Source: an uncultured Collinsella sp. (GTDB lineage: Bacteria > Actinomycetota > Coriobacteriia > Coriobacteriales > Coriobacteriaceae). Taken from it: a stretch of DNA of 64,000 nt. Under the pieces are notes generated by a model, which was given only the letters and a program-made list of their open reading frames with translations, searched no databases and had not been told where the DNA came from. Of this stretch, positions 26,611-35,380 are shown piece by piece. Position 1 is the first letter of the stretch. Each line of letters starts with the position of its first letter. Both the position numbers and the translations under genes were made by a program. Location: NCBI GenBank assembly GCA_900544865.1, contig UQXA01000002.1, positions 85,473 to 149,472 of the forward strand, in the 5' to 3' direction.

Positions 26611-27621
26611 CTACGCCCGCAGGTCTTTCACGCTGGAACGCTCGATCAGCACGCCTGACACAAGCGTGCGGCTTCTGGAGCTCGGAGCCTCAAGGCCTGC
26701 GACGACCTCGTTAAGCGCACGGACGCCCAGCTCGCGATGGCGAAACTTCACCGACGTCAGAATCGAGTTGGGAATCGTCTTGTAGAGCTCATCGTCGAAG
26801 CCGATCACGGACACATCATTGGGCACACTGAGCCCTTTGTCACGCAGGGCCATCATAACGCCGTTTGCCATGCAGTCGTTAGCAGCGAGGACCGCCGTGC
26901 AATCGGGTTTATCGGCAAGCACAAGGCCCGCGGCATAGCCACTATCCGCATTCCAATCGCCTTGCAGAGGCTCGGGCGGCTCAATGCCACGTGCCTCGAG
27001 TGCCGCACGCCAACCTTTCATACGGCATAAGCTCGACAGCGACTCTTTCTTACCAGAGACGAAGTACACGTTTTTATGCCCGTGATTCAAGAAGTATTCG
27101 CACGCCATGCGCGCGCCACCCTCTTGATCGTCACTAACGGTAGAGCAGGTAGGATGTTCCATCGGCGTGATAATCACCGTCTTGAGGTCTTTCGGCGCCT
27201 CAAAGGTATCAAAGTCATCGACCATTTGACGCAGGTTGAAGATCATGCCGTCGACGGGAAGCTGCGACATCCTGCGCGCCGCTTCGGCAAGGGTCATCTT
27301 CTCCCCCGCCCGCTTTTTGATCATCGTGAGCGCAAAGCCTCGCTCTTCGGCGGCATCGGCGATACCGTCAATCATGTCCACGGCGCCGCCCGACAAGTGG
27401 AACATCACCACGCCGATGCACCCGTAACGGCCCAACTTGAGTGAACGCGCGGCAAAGTTCGCCCGGAACCCAAGCGCCTCCATGGCAGCATGGACCCTAT
27501 CGCGCGTCGACTCGCGCACGCTATCGGGCTCGTTGATCACGCGCGACACCGTCTTGAGAGAAACACCCGCGGCAATCGCCACATCGTTCATCGAGACGTT
27601 TTTCTTGTCCATCGTTGCCAC
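26611..27621 (-). CDS. LacI-family transcriptional regulator of second PTS cassette
   Basis: About 336 residues. The helix-turn-helix has MNDVAIAAGVSLKTVSRVIN and hinge ANFAARSLKLGRYGCIGVVM; the sensor domain has AVLAANDCMANGVMMAL and VSVIGFDDELYKTIPNSILT. A GTG at 27621 has GGAGA five bases before it and is chosen here; an ATG three codons later is also plausible. It is divergent from the PTS gene at 27897, with a perfect 18-bp LacI palindrome between them. Confidence 0.88.
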   Translation of the reverse strand: MATMDKKNVSMNDVAIAAGVSLKTVSRVINEPDSVRESTRDRVHAAMEALGFRANFAARSLKLGRYGCIGVVMFHLSGGAVDMIDGIADAAEERGFALTMIKKRAGEKMTLAEAARRMSQLPVDGMIFNLRQMVDDFDTFEAPKDLKTVIITPMEHPTCSTVSDDQEGGARMACEYFLNHGHKNVYFVSGKKESLSSLCRMKGWRAALEARGIEPPEPLQGDWNADSGYAAGLVLADKPDCTAVLAANDCMANGVMMALRDKGLSVPNDVSVIGFDDELYKTIPNSILTSVKFRHRELGVRALNEVVAGLEAPSSRSRTLVSGVLIERSSVKDLRA

Positions 27622-27714
27622 TGCTTCTCCACTCGGTTCTCTATCGCTTGTTTTTTGTGTTCTAGCATACACTACCTGCCCGACTGACAAATCAGCCGTT
27701 TATCGGACGATATC

Positions 27715-27792
27715 GACCGTTCACCTGTAAATCCTTGTTGCTCTTCCAAAAATGTCTTACGTTGTCATTAACGAAATGACAACGTTGTCATT
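27715..27792. promoter_or_regulatory. Operators upstream of second PTS cassette
   Basis: AATGACAACGTTGTCATT (27775-27792) is a perfect 18-bp palindrome with central CG, matching the lacE operator pattern. A half copy (TTACGTTGTCATTAACG) precedes it. CGACCGTTCACC (27715-27726) is another copy of the shared sugar-promoter motif. Confidence 0.7.
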
Positions 27793-27896
27793 TCGCAATG
27801 CCTTCCTTAAGCAGGAAGGTTTCCGGGCAGTCCTGACCATCCATCGACGACCAGTTCCATCCACATGCATCGCGCATCGAGCAGCAAAGGAGCTCT

Positions 27897-29675
27897 ATGG
27901 ACGCCATCGTAAAGATGCTCGAAAAGCATCAACCGTTCTTTGAGAAGATCTCGAGGAACATCTACCTCCAGGCCATTAAGGACGGATTCCTTGGGTGCAT
28001 GCCCATTGTCCTCACCTCTTCGATCTTCCTGCTGATTGCCACCCTTCCCGGCGTAGTTGGCATCACGCTGCCCCAGCCGCTCATCGACTGGTGCAACAAG
28101 CTGTATAACTTCACCATGGGCGTCATGGGCATCATGGTTGCCGGCACCACTGCCAAGAACTTTACGGCTTCTATGAACCGTCGCATGCCCGCCGGCAAAG
28201 TGCTCAACGACGGCTCCACCATGGTGGCCGCCCAGTGCAGCATGCTGCTGCTCGCTGTTACGCAGTTCACCACCAAGTTCGACGGTTCCGAACTTTCGGT
28301 CTTCGACTGCACCAGCATGGGCACGCGCGGTCTGTTCTCCGCCTATATCGCCGCGTTCATTACCGTGTGGGTCTATAAATTCTGCGTCTCGCGCGATCTG
28401 ACCATTAAGCTGCCCAAGGAAGTCCCGGGCGCCATCGCTCAGAACTTCCGCGACATCATCCCCTTTGGCGGCGCCGTCATCATCTGCGGCATCATCGATG
28501 TCGTCGTGCGCAACCTCATGGGCGTTCCGTTCTCCGAGCTGCTTATCAAACTGCTCTCCCCGCTCTTTACCGCCGCAGAAACCTATCCTGGCCTTATCCT
28601 TATCCAGGCAGCCACCGCGTTCTTCTGGTTCATCGGCGTCCACGGCCCCTCGATCGTCCAGCCGGGCATCGACCCCATCCGTCTTGCCAACCAGGCCGAG
28701 AACCTGCAGGTTCTGCTGGCCGGTGGTCACCCCGCCCATTCCCTCACCTTCAACATGTCGCTCGTGGGTGAGTTCGGCGGCACCGGCGCCACGTTCATCG
28801 TGCCGCTTCTGCTGATTCTCTTCATGAAGTCCAAGCAGCTCAAAGCCGTCGGTAAGGCTTCGATTGTTCCTGTTGCCTTCGCCGTCAACGAACCGCTGCT
28901 CTTTGGCGCGCCGATGATCCTTAACCCCTACATGCTCATCCCCTTTGTTGCCGCCGGCTGCGTCAACGTGAGTGTTGCCAAGTTCTTTATCGATAACGTG
29001 GGCATGAACGGCTTCTCCTTCGTGGTGCCTTGGGCTACCCCTGCCCCCATCGGCATTTTCATCACCACGAACTTCCAGCTTATCGCCCTGGTATTTGTCG
29101 CGATCATCATCTTGCTGGACGCCATCATCTACCTGCCGTTCTTGAAGGCATACGACAAGCTGCTCTGCGACCAGGAGGCCGAGCGCGCCGCCGAGCTGGG
29201 TCTTGAGTCCGATGGTGCTGCCACCATCGCCGCCAGCACCTCCGCGCCCGCTGTCGAGCAGGCTACCGCTTCCGTCGAGCCGACCACCGCTGCCGGCGAC
29301 AGCGAGCCTGTCGCCGATCAGCCCGAGCCCGTCGTCGAAGCATCCGCTAAGAAGGATGTCGATGGCCTGAAGGTCCTCGTCCTGTGCGCCGGCGCTGGCA
29401 CCTCTGCCATGCTTGCCAACGCCATCAAGGAAGGTGCCGCGCAGACCGGAGAGAACATCGCTTCCTCTGCCGGCGCTTATGGCCAGCACACTGCCATCAT
29501 GGATCAGTACGACGTTATCGTGCTTGCCCCGCAGGTCCGTAGCTACTACAACGACATGAAGGCCGACACCGATCGTCTGGGCATTAAGCTGCTCGCCCCG
29601 CGCGGTAAGGAATATATCGACCTTACCCGCGACCCCGCTGGCGCCATCAAGTGGCTCCGCGAGAACCTCGACTAG
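27897..29675 (+). CDS. PTS lactose/cellobiose-family EIICB, second cassette
   Basis: 592 residues. The EIIC domain has the conserved FWFIGVHGPSIVQPGID and FAVNEPLLFGAPMILNPY regions. A long Ala/Thr/Val/Glu linker (about 445-480) leads to an EIIB domain with VLVLCAGAGTSAMLANA and phosphorylatable Cys. AAAGGAG precedes the ATG. It is paired with the GH1 gene 75 bases downstream. The different EIIC sequence suggests a related but distinct beta-galactoside or beta-glucoside. No local EIIA gene; LacF at 21093 may serve. Confidence 0.92.
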   Translation: MDAIVKMLEKHQPFFEKISRNIYLQAIKDGFLGCMPIVLTSSIFLLIATLPGVVGITLPQPLIDWCNKLYNFTMGVMGIMVAGTTAKNFTASMNRRMPAGKVLNDGSTMVAAQCSMLLLAVTQFTTKFDGSELSVFDCTSMGTRGLFSAYIAAFITVWVYKFCVSRDLTIKLPKEVPGAIAQNFRDIIPFGGAVIICGIIDVVVRNLMGVPFSELLIKLLSPLFTAAETYPGLILIQAATAFFWFIGVHGPSIVQPGIDPIRLANQAENLQVLLAGGHPAHSLTFNMSLVGEFGGTGATFIVPLLLILFMKSKQLKAVGKASIVPVAFAVNEPLLFGAPMILNPYMLIPFVAAGCVNVSVAKFFIDNVGMNGFSFVVPWATPAPIGIFITTNFQLIALVFVAIIILLDAIIYLPFLKAYDKLLCDQEAERAAELGLESDGAATIAASTSAPAVEQATASVEPTTAAGDSEPVADQPEPVVEASAKKDVDGLKVLVLCAGAGTSAMLANAIKEGAAQTGENIASSAGAYGQHTAIMDQYDVIVLAPQVRSYYNDMKADTDRLGIKLLAPRGKEYIDLTRDPAGAIKWLRENLD

Positions 29676-29750
29676 CTCCTCCCTCTGTTGGTGCCCGGAT
29701 CCCCTGTTCGGGCACCTCTCCCTATTCGAATCCCACAGAAAGGATGCCTC

Positions 29751-31172
29751 ATGACCAACCCCATGCAGTTCCCCGACGGCTTTGTGTTTGGCGGCGCCAC
29801 CGCTGCTTACCAGGTTGAGGGCGAGACCCGCACGCACGGCAAGGGCAAAGTGCCCTGGGACGATTTCCTGGCCGCTCAGGGTCGCTTCTCCCCCGACCCC
29901 GCAAGCGATTTCTACAACAAGTACCCGGTCGATATCGACCTGTGCCAGCGCTTCGGCATCAACGGTATCCGCGTCTCCATCGCTTGGAGCCGCATCTTCC
30001 CCAACGGCACCGGTGAGATTAACCCCGAGGGTGTTGCCTTCTATCACGAGCTCTTTGCCACCTGCAACAATGCCGGCGTTATCCCCTATGTCACGCTCGA
30101 TCACTTCGATACGCCCGAGGCCTTTTACCAGAACGGCGGCGAAGGCTTCCTGACGCGCACGACGATCGACGCCTTTGTCGAGTACGCCAAGTTCTGCTTT
30201 GCCGAGTTCACCGAGGTCAAGCACTGGTTTACCTTTAACGAGATTCCCGCGACCACCGAGGGCAGCTTTATCGTCGGCAACTGGCCGCACGGCGAGAAGT
30301 ACCGCCTGGACAAGGCCTTCCAGCTCATGCACAACATGATGGTGGCCCACGCCAAGGCTGTCGTCGCCTTCCATGAGGGCGGCTTTGAGGGCGAGATCGG
30401 CATTGTCCAGAACCTGGAGCCCAAGTATCCCCTCGACCCCAACAACGCTGCCGACTGCGAGGCAGCTCGCATGGCCGACGTCATCAACAACCGCTGGGTA
30501 CTCGACGCCACCTTCCGCGGCCACTATGCCGCCGACACCATGGAGGCTGCGACCAAGCTGGCCCATATCGCCGGCGGCGAGCTCGACGTCCGCGACGAGG
30601 ACATCGCCGCGCTGACCGCCGCGCTCCCCTACAACGATTGCCTGGGCGTCAACACCTACAAGTGCCAGTTCCTGCGTGCTGCCGAGGGCGAAAACGACAT
30701 CAACCACAATGGCACCGGCGACAAGGGATCTTCGCGCTGGTTCCTCAAGGGCGTGGGCGAGTCGTGCGTGCGCGAAGGCGTTCCCACCACCGATTGGGAC
30801 TGGATCATCTATCCCGAGGGCCTGTACGACCTGCTGCTGCGCATTAAGAACGATTACCCCAACTACAAGAAGATCTACATCACCGAGAACGGCATGGGCT
30901 ATAAGGACGACTTCGAGGATGGCTTTATCGACGACGCCCCTCGTATCGACTACATGCGCCAGCATCTCGCGTGGATCCTCAAGGCGATCGACGGCGGCGT
31001 GAACGTCGACGGCTACTTTGTGTGGTCGCTGCAGGACCAGTTCTCCTGGACCAACGGCTACAACAAGCGCTACGGCCTGTTCTACATCGACTTTGAGACC
31101 CAGAAGCGCTATCCCAAGGCGAGCGCGTACTGGTACAAGAACGTCGCGGAGACCGGCCTGCTCATGGCCTAG
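29751..31172 (+). CDS. 6-phospho-beta-glycosidase, GH1, second copy
   Basis: 473 residues from ATG 29751 with AGAAAGGA upstream; an earlier in-frame ATG at 29688 is not needed. The GH1 motifs are FVFGGATAAYQVEGETRTHG, acid/base HWFTFNEIPA and nucleophile YITENGMGYKD. Strong similarity to lacG at 24821 shows a duplicated PTS-GH1 cassette. 6-phospho-beta-galactosidase is the simplest call; divergence around the acid/base site may reflect another aglycone or beta-glucoside-6-P. Confidence 0.9.
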   Translation: MTNPMQFPDGFVFGGATAAYQVEGETRTHGKGKVPWDDFLAAQGRFSPDPASDFYNKYPVDIDLCQRFGINGIRVSIAWSRIFPNGTGEINPEGVAFYHELFATCNNAGVIPYVTLDHFDTPEAFYQNGGEGFLTRTTIDAFVEYAKFCFAEFTEVKHWFTFNEIPATTEGSFIVGNWPHGEKYRLDKAFQLMHNMMVAHAKAVVAFHEGGFEGEIGIVQNLEPKYPLDPNNAADCEAARMADVINNRWVLDATFRGHYAADTMEAATKLAHIAGGELDVRDEDIAALTAALPYNDCLGVNTYKCQFLRAAEGENDINHNGTGDKGSSRWFLKGVGESCVREGVPTTDWDWIIYPEGLYDLLLRIKNDYPNYKKIYITENGMGYKDDFEDGFIDDAPRIDYMRQHLAWILKAIDGGVNVDGYFVWSLQDQFSWTNGYNKRYGLFYIDFETQKRYPKASAYWYKNVAETGLLMA

Positions 31173-31193
31173 TTTCCGCCGCATACCCCCTGT

Positions 31194-31240
31194 CGGCCGC
31201 ATGCGAATCCCTCCACGGGTTCACATGCGGCCTCTTTTGT
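31194..31240 (+). terminator. Terminator of second PTS cassette
   Basis: GGCCGCATG pairs with CATGCGGCC, extended by AATCCC/GGGTT around TCCAC, followed by TCTTTTGTTTTTG. Confidence 0.8.
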
Positions 31241-31267
31241 TTTTGGTGAGCCCGTGCGGTCCGTTTA

Positions 31268-31403
31268 TCTCGATCTGTAACATCTAGCAGGGATTTTCAA
31301 TCCTAACTGTTATAGATTTAGACGAACGGGCGACCAGGGCTGAAAGATCTCAATCTGTAACACGTAGCCCACTTTCGACCGCCTACCTGTTACAGATCAA
31401 GAC
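31268..31403. repeat. Palindromic repeat array B (2 units)
   Basis: Units at 31268-31323 and 31348-31403 of the same 56-nt palindromic family as arrays A and C. The spacer between them resembles the last spacer of array C. It lies between a convergent GH1 gene and the truncated DeoR copy. Confidence 0.8.
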
Positions 31404-31456
31404 AATAAGATAGTCAAATCCAAACTTTCCAAGCAGTTATGAACCATGGTTTCTAG

Positions 31457-31513
31457 TTTTCGGTATCACGAACATACTTTCGGTATCATTTGATACCGAT
31501 ATGATACCGAAAA
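31457..31513. promoter_or_regulatory. Cluster of TCGGTATCA/TGATACCGA operators in front of a broken frame
   Basis: TTTTCGGTATCA (31457), TTTCGGTATCA (31478), TGATACCGA (31491) and TGATACCGAAAA (31502) form nested dyads; 31480-31499 is a perfect palindrome with a TT centre. It reads as an autoregulatory operator, but the frame that follows (ATG 31501) looks like a short remnant of about 35 sensible codons. Confidence 0.5.
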
Positions 31514-31605
31514 CATATTCGGTCCCGCTGGAGGACTCCGTACGCAACCCAACCAAGTTGCAGGTTCACGAACTCCGTCGATCTTCCGAGCGCCCACGAA
31601 TTCCT

Positions 31606-31654
31606 ATTTGCGCGTCAAATCGCGTCTCGTTGACACGTAAAATGACGCGCAAAT
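31606..31654. repeat. 12-bp inverted repeat ATTTGCGCGTCA
   Basis: Perfect arms 31606-31617 and 31643-31654. The left arm recurs at 36433-36444 in the matching position beside the intact deoR copy, supporting segmental duplication of this region. Confidence 0.5.
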
Positions 31655-31778
31655 TTTTACATGTCATATTTTTTGACGCACAAAATGGCGTTTTAACTTT
31701 TATGTGTCATTCTGCACGTCAAATTGAAGCGATAATCCCCGCGCCGGCAGGGGGCAGAAGTATCGCCTGCAGCGTTAG

Positions 31779-32174
31779 CTAGCAGATGACCCGCTTGTGT
31801 TCCTCGATGGCGGCACGGTCCTCAGCGGAGATGCTCGGCTCACATACCACGGCGTCCAGGCTGTCCAGGCGGCAGAAAGTGTAGAAGTCGCGCCTGCCGA
31901 TCTTGCTGGAGTCGGCGATGAGGTAGCGCGTATCGGCCTTGCTAAAGGCGAGCTGCTGGATGCGGCCCTCGTCCATGTTGGACGTGGACACGTCGCCGTC
32001 CAGAATGCCGTTGGTACCGATAAACGCCGTGTCAATCCCTAGTGCGCGCAGGGTATCCTCGGCCATGGGGCTCACACAGGCGGCGGTGCGGCGACGGTAC
32101 ATGCCGCCCACCAGGCACAGCTCGCAATCCTCGCGCACCTCGAGCAGGCTAAACGCCGAAAGCGAATTGGTCAC
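31779..32174 (-). pseudogene. Truncated DeoR-family regulator (C-terminal fragment)
   Basis: 131 residues nearly identical to the C-terminal half of the DeoR protein at 36535-37299 (CLVGGMYRRRTAA, AEDTLRALGID, DGDVSTSNM, FCRLDSLDAVVCEP) but lacking the whole helix-turn-helix and the sugar-phosphate-loop region. Homology stops at about 32174 and unrelated sequence follows, so this is a 5'-deleted duplicate. It cannot bind DNA as encoded. Confidence 0.85.
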
Positions 32175-32267
32175 ATAGATGGAAGGCAGTTTGTCGGTGA
32201 CTCGGAGAGCGCCAATGCGATCTCACGACGGTTGCGCTCATTGTCTCAATTAGATACTCAACGAAAT

Positions 32268-32300
32268 ACGGCCCCGCAGCTCAATAAGCTGCGGGGCCGT
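32268..32300 (-). terminator. Terminator of third PTS gene
   Basis: Perfect 14-bp stem ACGGCCCCGCAGCT/AGCTGCGGGGCCGT around CAATA, 37 bases past the stop of the PTS gene at 32337. Confidence 0.75.
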
Positions 32301-32336
32301 ACCATACACCGACGAATCAACGACGAAGTGCATCCA

Positions 32337-34031
32337 CTATTTGGCCAGCTCCTGAACGATCCAGTCAATTGCACCTTCGGGATCGTTGGTAAGGTCGATA
32401 TACTCCTTGCCCCTTGTGGTGAGCAGTTTAATTCCAAGGCGATCGGTATCGGCCTTCATAGCGTCATAGTACATGCGTGCCTGGGGCGCCAGAACAATCA
32501 CGTTGTACTGATCCATCGTCTCATAGTGGCTTCCGTACGCACCGGACTGAGAAACCAGATCGATACCCTTAGCAGCGGCACCTTCGCGAAGAGCATTTGC
32601 CAAGAGAGTCGAAGTGCCGGCACCCTGGCAAAGCACAAGCACGCGGATCTGCTCCGCCTTATCCTTTACCGCCTCGAGAGCTTTTGCGACATTTTCCTGT
32701 GCGGCAATAGCATCTGCATCCGAGGTTCCTGCAGTCTCCTTTGCAGACTCTTCCAAACAAAGCTGATGGTCATACGCCTTGCAGAACGGATAGTAAATCA
32801 CAAAGTCAACGACCAACAGCACTGCCATCAATACGAGAGAACGCAGATCGAGACCCGTGGTGAGGAATGCACCGATTGGGCCGGGAAGCGCCCACGGCAT
32901 GGTATACATGGGGGCGTTCATTCCAATGACGTCAATGAAGAACTTACCGATAATGGCGTTGACCATAGGAGCCACTAGGAAGGGCACGAACATATAGGGA
33001 TTGAGAACAATCGGCATACCGAAGATAACAGGCTCGTTAACTCCAAAAATCACCGGGATAATCGATGCCTTACCCATGGCTTTAAGCTGCTTGGAGCGCA
33101 TAAACATGATCAGGATAATAGGAACGATGAACGTGCAGCCAGAACCACCCAGACCGCCGATGAAGCTTGTAAAGTCCTGCGTGAGAGCAATTGACGGGTG
33201 TCCACCTGCTTGGAAAACCTCAAGATTGGTAACGGTATTGCCGTAGAGCGCAGCATTGATCGGACTCATGACAACCGAAGCACCGTGGATACCCATAAAT
33301 TGGAAAAGTGCGACCGCGCCTTCGATAAGCGCCATGCCAGGATAGGTGTCGACCGCGGAGAACAGCGGCGAGATGAGAGCGGATACCAAATTGGCGAACG
33401 GCACAGCAAGCAGCTTGCGGCTCGCAAGATCGATAAAAGCGCACGCAAGGATCGAAAACCCAAATGCAAAGATATCGCGAAAACTCTGCGCAATAGAGCC
33501 AGGGACCTCTTTGGGGAGCTTGATCGTCACATTATGGCTAATGCACACCTTATAGATATTAACGGTCAAGAATGCGGCTACGAACGCAGCGAGAAAACCC
33601 TTGGTTCCCATATAGCCGGTTTCAAAAACAGATGTATCTGCTCCGCCAATCGAGACAACATCGTTCGTCACCGATAGCAAGAGCATGCCGCACATGGCAC
33701 AAACCATGCACGAGGTGGGGTTGAGAGATTTGCCCGAAGGCATGCGACGGTTCATCGACATGGCAAGTGAGCTCGCCGTGGTGCCGGCCACCATAATGCC
33801 AAGAAGCCCCATGGTATATGCATAGATTTTATTGAAGAAATCCAGCACCTCAGGCGGAAGCGTGATGCCTACATAGGCAGGGAGCGTCGAAAGAAGAAGG
33901 AACAGGCTCGAGAACAGCACAATTGGCATATTCGAGAGAAAGCCATCCTTGATCGCCACCAGATAAATGTTCCTCGAGATTTTGTCGAAGAGGGGCTGGT
34001 GTTTTTCAAGGAATTTGACGATAGCGTCCAT
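32337..34031 (-). CDS. PTS lactose/cellobiose-family EIICB, third cassette
   Basis: 564 residues from ATG 34031 (AAAGGA upstream). The EIIC domain has FQFMGIHGASVVMSPIN and FGVNEPVIFGMPIVLNPY; EIIB carries VLVLCQGAGTSTLLANA with the active Cys. Base composition is less GC-rich than in the other two cassettes, as are the divergent genes at 34388 and 35381, so the trio may have been acquired together. No glycosidase or EIIA gene is adjacent. The sugar is unknown. Confidence 0.9.
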   Translation of the reverse strand: MDAIVKFLEKHQPLFDKISRNIYLVAIKDGFLSNMPIVLFSSLFLLLSTLPAYVGITLPPEVLDFFNKIYAYTMGLLGIMVAGTTASSLAMSMNRRMPSGKSLNPTSCMVCAMCGMLLLSVTNDVVSIGGADTSVFETGYMGTKGFLAAFVAAFLTVNIYKVCISHNVTIKLPKEVPGSIAQSFRDIFAFGFSILACAFIDLASRKLLAVPFANLVSALISPLFSAVDTYPGMALIEGAVALFQFMGIHGASVVMSPINAALYGNTVTNLEVFQAGGHPSIALTQDFTSFIGGLGGSGCTFIVPIILIMFMRSKQLKAMGKASIIPVIFGVNEPVIFGMPIVLNPYMFVPFLVAPMVNAIIGKFFIDVIGMNAPMYTMPWALPGPIGAFLTTGLDLRSLVLMAVLLVVDFVIYYPFCKAYDHQLCLEESAKETAGTSDADAIAAQENVAKALEAVKDKAEQIRVLVLCQGAGTSTLLANALREGAAAKGIDLVSQSGAYGSHYETMDQYNVIVLAPQARMYYDAMKADTDRLGIKLLTTRGKEYIDLTNDPEGAIDWIVQELAK

Positions 34032-34215
34032 AACACATCCTTTCATGATTCCCGGGCACGTAACGATTTATCCGGACTCAACCGTCGTCGTCCCCGTTTG
34101 TATCCACTTATGTAAATGAATACGTTCTCGTGCGAAATGTAATATCATTTGCGCGATTTGTCATAACCAATTCTTTTTCCGCTTTGTCGGTATGTCAAGA
34201 ATTCAAATACTTATT

Positions 34216-34341
34216 CGGTGAACGGTAGTTGATTAATATAAGATTTTCCCAGCTAAAGGCTATTTTTTCCGAGCAGTACAATAAGCTTACAACCGTTCAC
34301 CGATTGGATATAACATTTTGAATATATTGTTGTAACAATAT
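34216..34341. promoter_or_regulatory. Divergent regulatory region of third PTS cassette
   Basis: CGGTGAACGGT (34216-34226) and ACCGTTCACCG (34292-34302) are exact inverted copies of the shared motif. ATATTGTTGTAACAATAT (34324-34341) is a perfect dyad of two 8-base arms just upstream of the 34388 gene and is a candidate operator for the GntR regulator at 35381. Confidence 0.55.
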
Positions 34342-34387
34342 TAGAGACAATGTCACAAGCCTGTCGTTCTAGTCAAAGGAAGTAACA

Positions 34388-35308
34388 ATGCCCAAACGAT
34401 TACTGAACATGTCCGCATCCGATTTTGCCGCCACGTCACCCATGGATCTAAAGCAGGCAATTCTGGCTTCCGAGGGACGTACCATCATGGCGGAAAACGT
34501 ACCCTCTTCCCAATTTCTCGGCGGCGTTACTAATGCAGAAATCGAACGTGCCGCAGGTGCCGACCTGCTTCTGTTTAACGCGCTCGATGTGTTCGATCCA
34601 GTTATTGCCGGTATTCCAGATGATCTCAATGAAAACCCGGTTACTTGGGTGAAGCGAGCATGCGGAAGGCCCATTGGCGTCAATCTGGAGCCAGTTGATA
34701 ACGAGGCAGAGATGTCTGAATCCCGAACGGAAATCCCCATGGGTCGTCGCGTCTCTCCCAAGACCTTAGAAAAGGCTAACGAACTCGGATTTGATTTTAT
34801 CTGCCTGACGGGCAACCCTGGAACCGGCGTCTCCAACGATGCAATCGCCCATTCGATTAAACTCTCCAAAGAGCATTTCAATGGCCTGGTCATAGCCGGA
34901 AAAATGCATGGAGCGGGCGTTGCGGAACCTGTCATGACGCTCGAAATTGCGCGTAAGTTTGTTGACCTCGGCGTCGATATCCTTCTCGTGCCAGCCCCCT
35001 ACACCGTCCCTTGCTTCCAAGAAGCAGACCTGCGCGCCATCGTAGACTTTGTACGATCCCACAACGTAGGCAAGTCAATTGAAGAGAAGGTTCTCGTCAT
35101 GGCGGCGAACGGGACGAGTCAAGACTCCTGCGACAGCGAGACCATTAAGAAAATAGGCCTTGCAGCAAAAGCAGCCGGCGCTGACCTCCAGCATATCGGG
35201 GACTCCATGAACGGTATTTGTCTGCCCCAGAATATCTTCACGCTTGGACAAGCCCTTCGTGGTTACAGGCATCAGATCGTCATGCTGAGCCGCTCTGTGA
35301 TACGTTAA
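34388..35308 (+). CDS. Uncharacterised PTS-cassette-associated protein, probably TIM-barrel-like
   Basis: 306 residues, soluble, with no signal peptide; AAAGGAAG precedes the ATG. Alternating strand/helix pattern with motifs such as IGVNLEPVDNEAE, FDFICLTGNPGTGVSND, GLVIAGKMHGAG, VDILLVPAPYTVP and VLVMAANGTSQDSCD suggests a barrel fold acting on a small molecule. Similar proteins occur beside cellobiose-type PTS genes and have been mislabelled as phosphonomutase or dehalogenase; I cannot assign a reaction. Divergent from the third EIICB gene and followed by a GntR regulator. Confidence 0.75.
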   Translation: MPKRLLNMSASDFAATSPMDLKQAILASEGRTIMAENVPSSQFLGGVTNAEIERAAGADLLLFNALDVFDPVIAGIPDDLNENPVTWVKRACGRPIGVNLEPVDNEAEMSESRTEIPMGRRVSPKTLEKANELGFDFICLTGNPGTGVSNDAIAHSIKLSKEHFNGLVIAGKMHGAGVAEPVMTLEIARKFVDLGVDILLVPAPYTVPCFQEADLRAIVDFVRSHNVGKSIEEKVLVMAANGTSQDSCDSETIKKIGLAAKAAGADLQHIGDSMNGICLPQNIFTLGQALRGYRHQIVMLSRSVIR

Positions 35309-35380
35309 GGTTGTTGCACTCAAGCTATATCCCGACCACGGCAATCATCAGATACCACCGACATGCAAACTGAGGCTCCA

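Noticed and set aside
27807..31202. 1131-residue open frame on the minus strand
   Set aside because: Antisense shadow of the high-GC second EIICB and GH1 genes; low-complexity Gly/Val/Asp/His composition and no recognisable motif.
31501..31782. 93-residue frame after the TCGGTATCA operators
   Set aside because: Only the first part looks protein-like; the rest runs through an AT-rich inverted-repeat region. At most a remnant.
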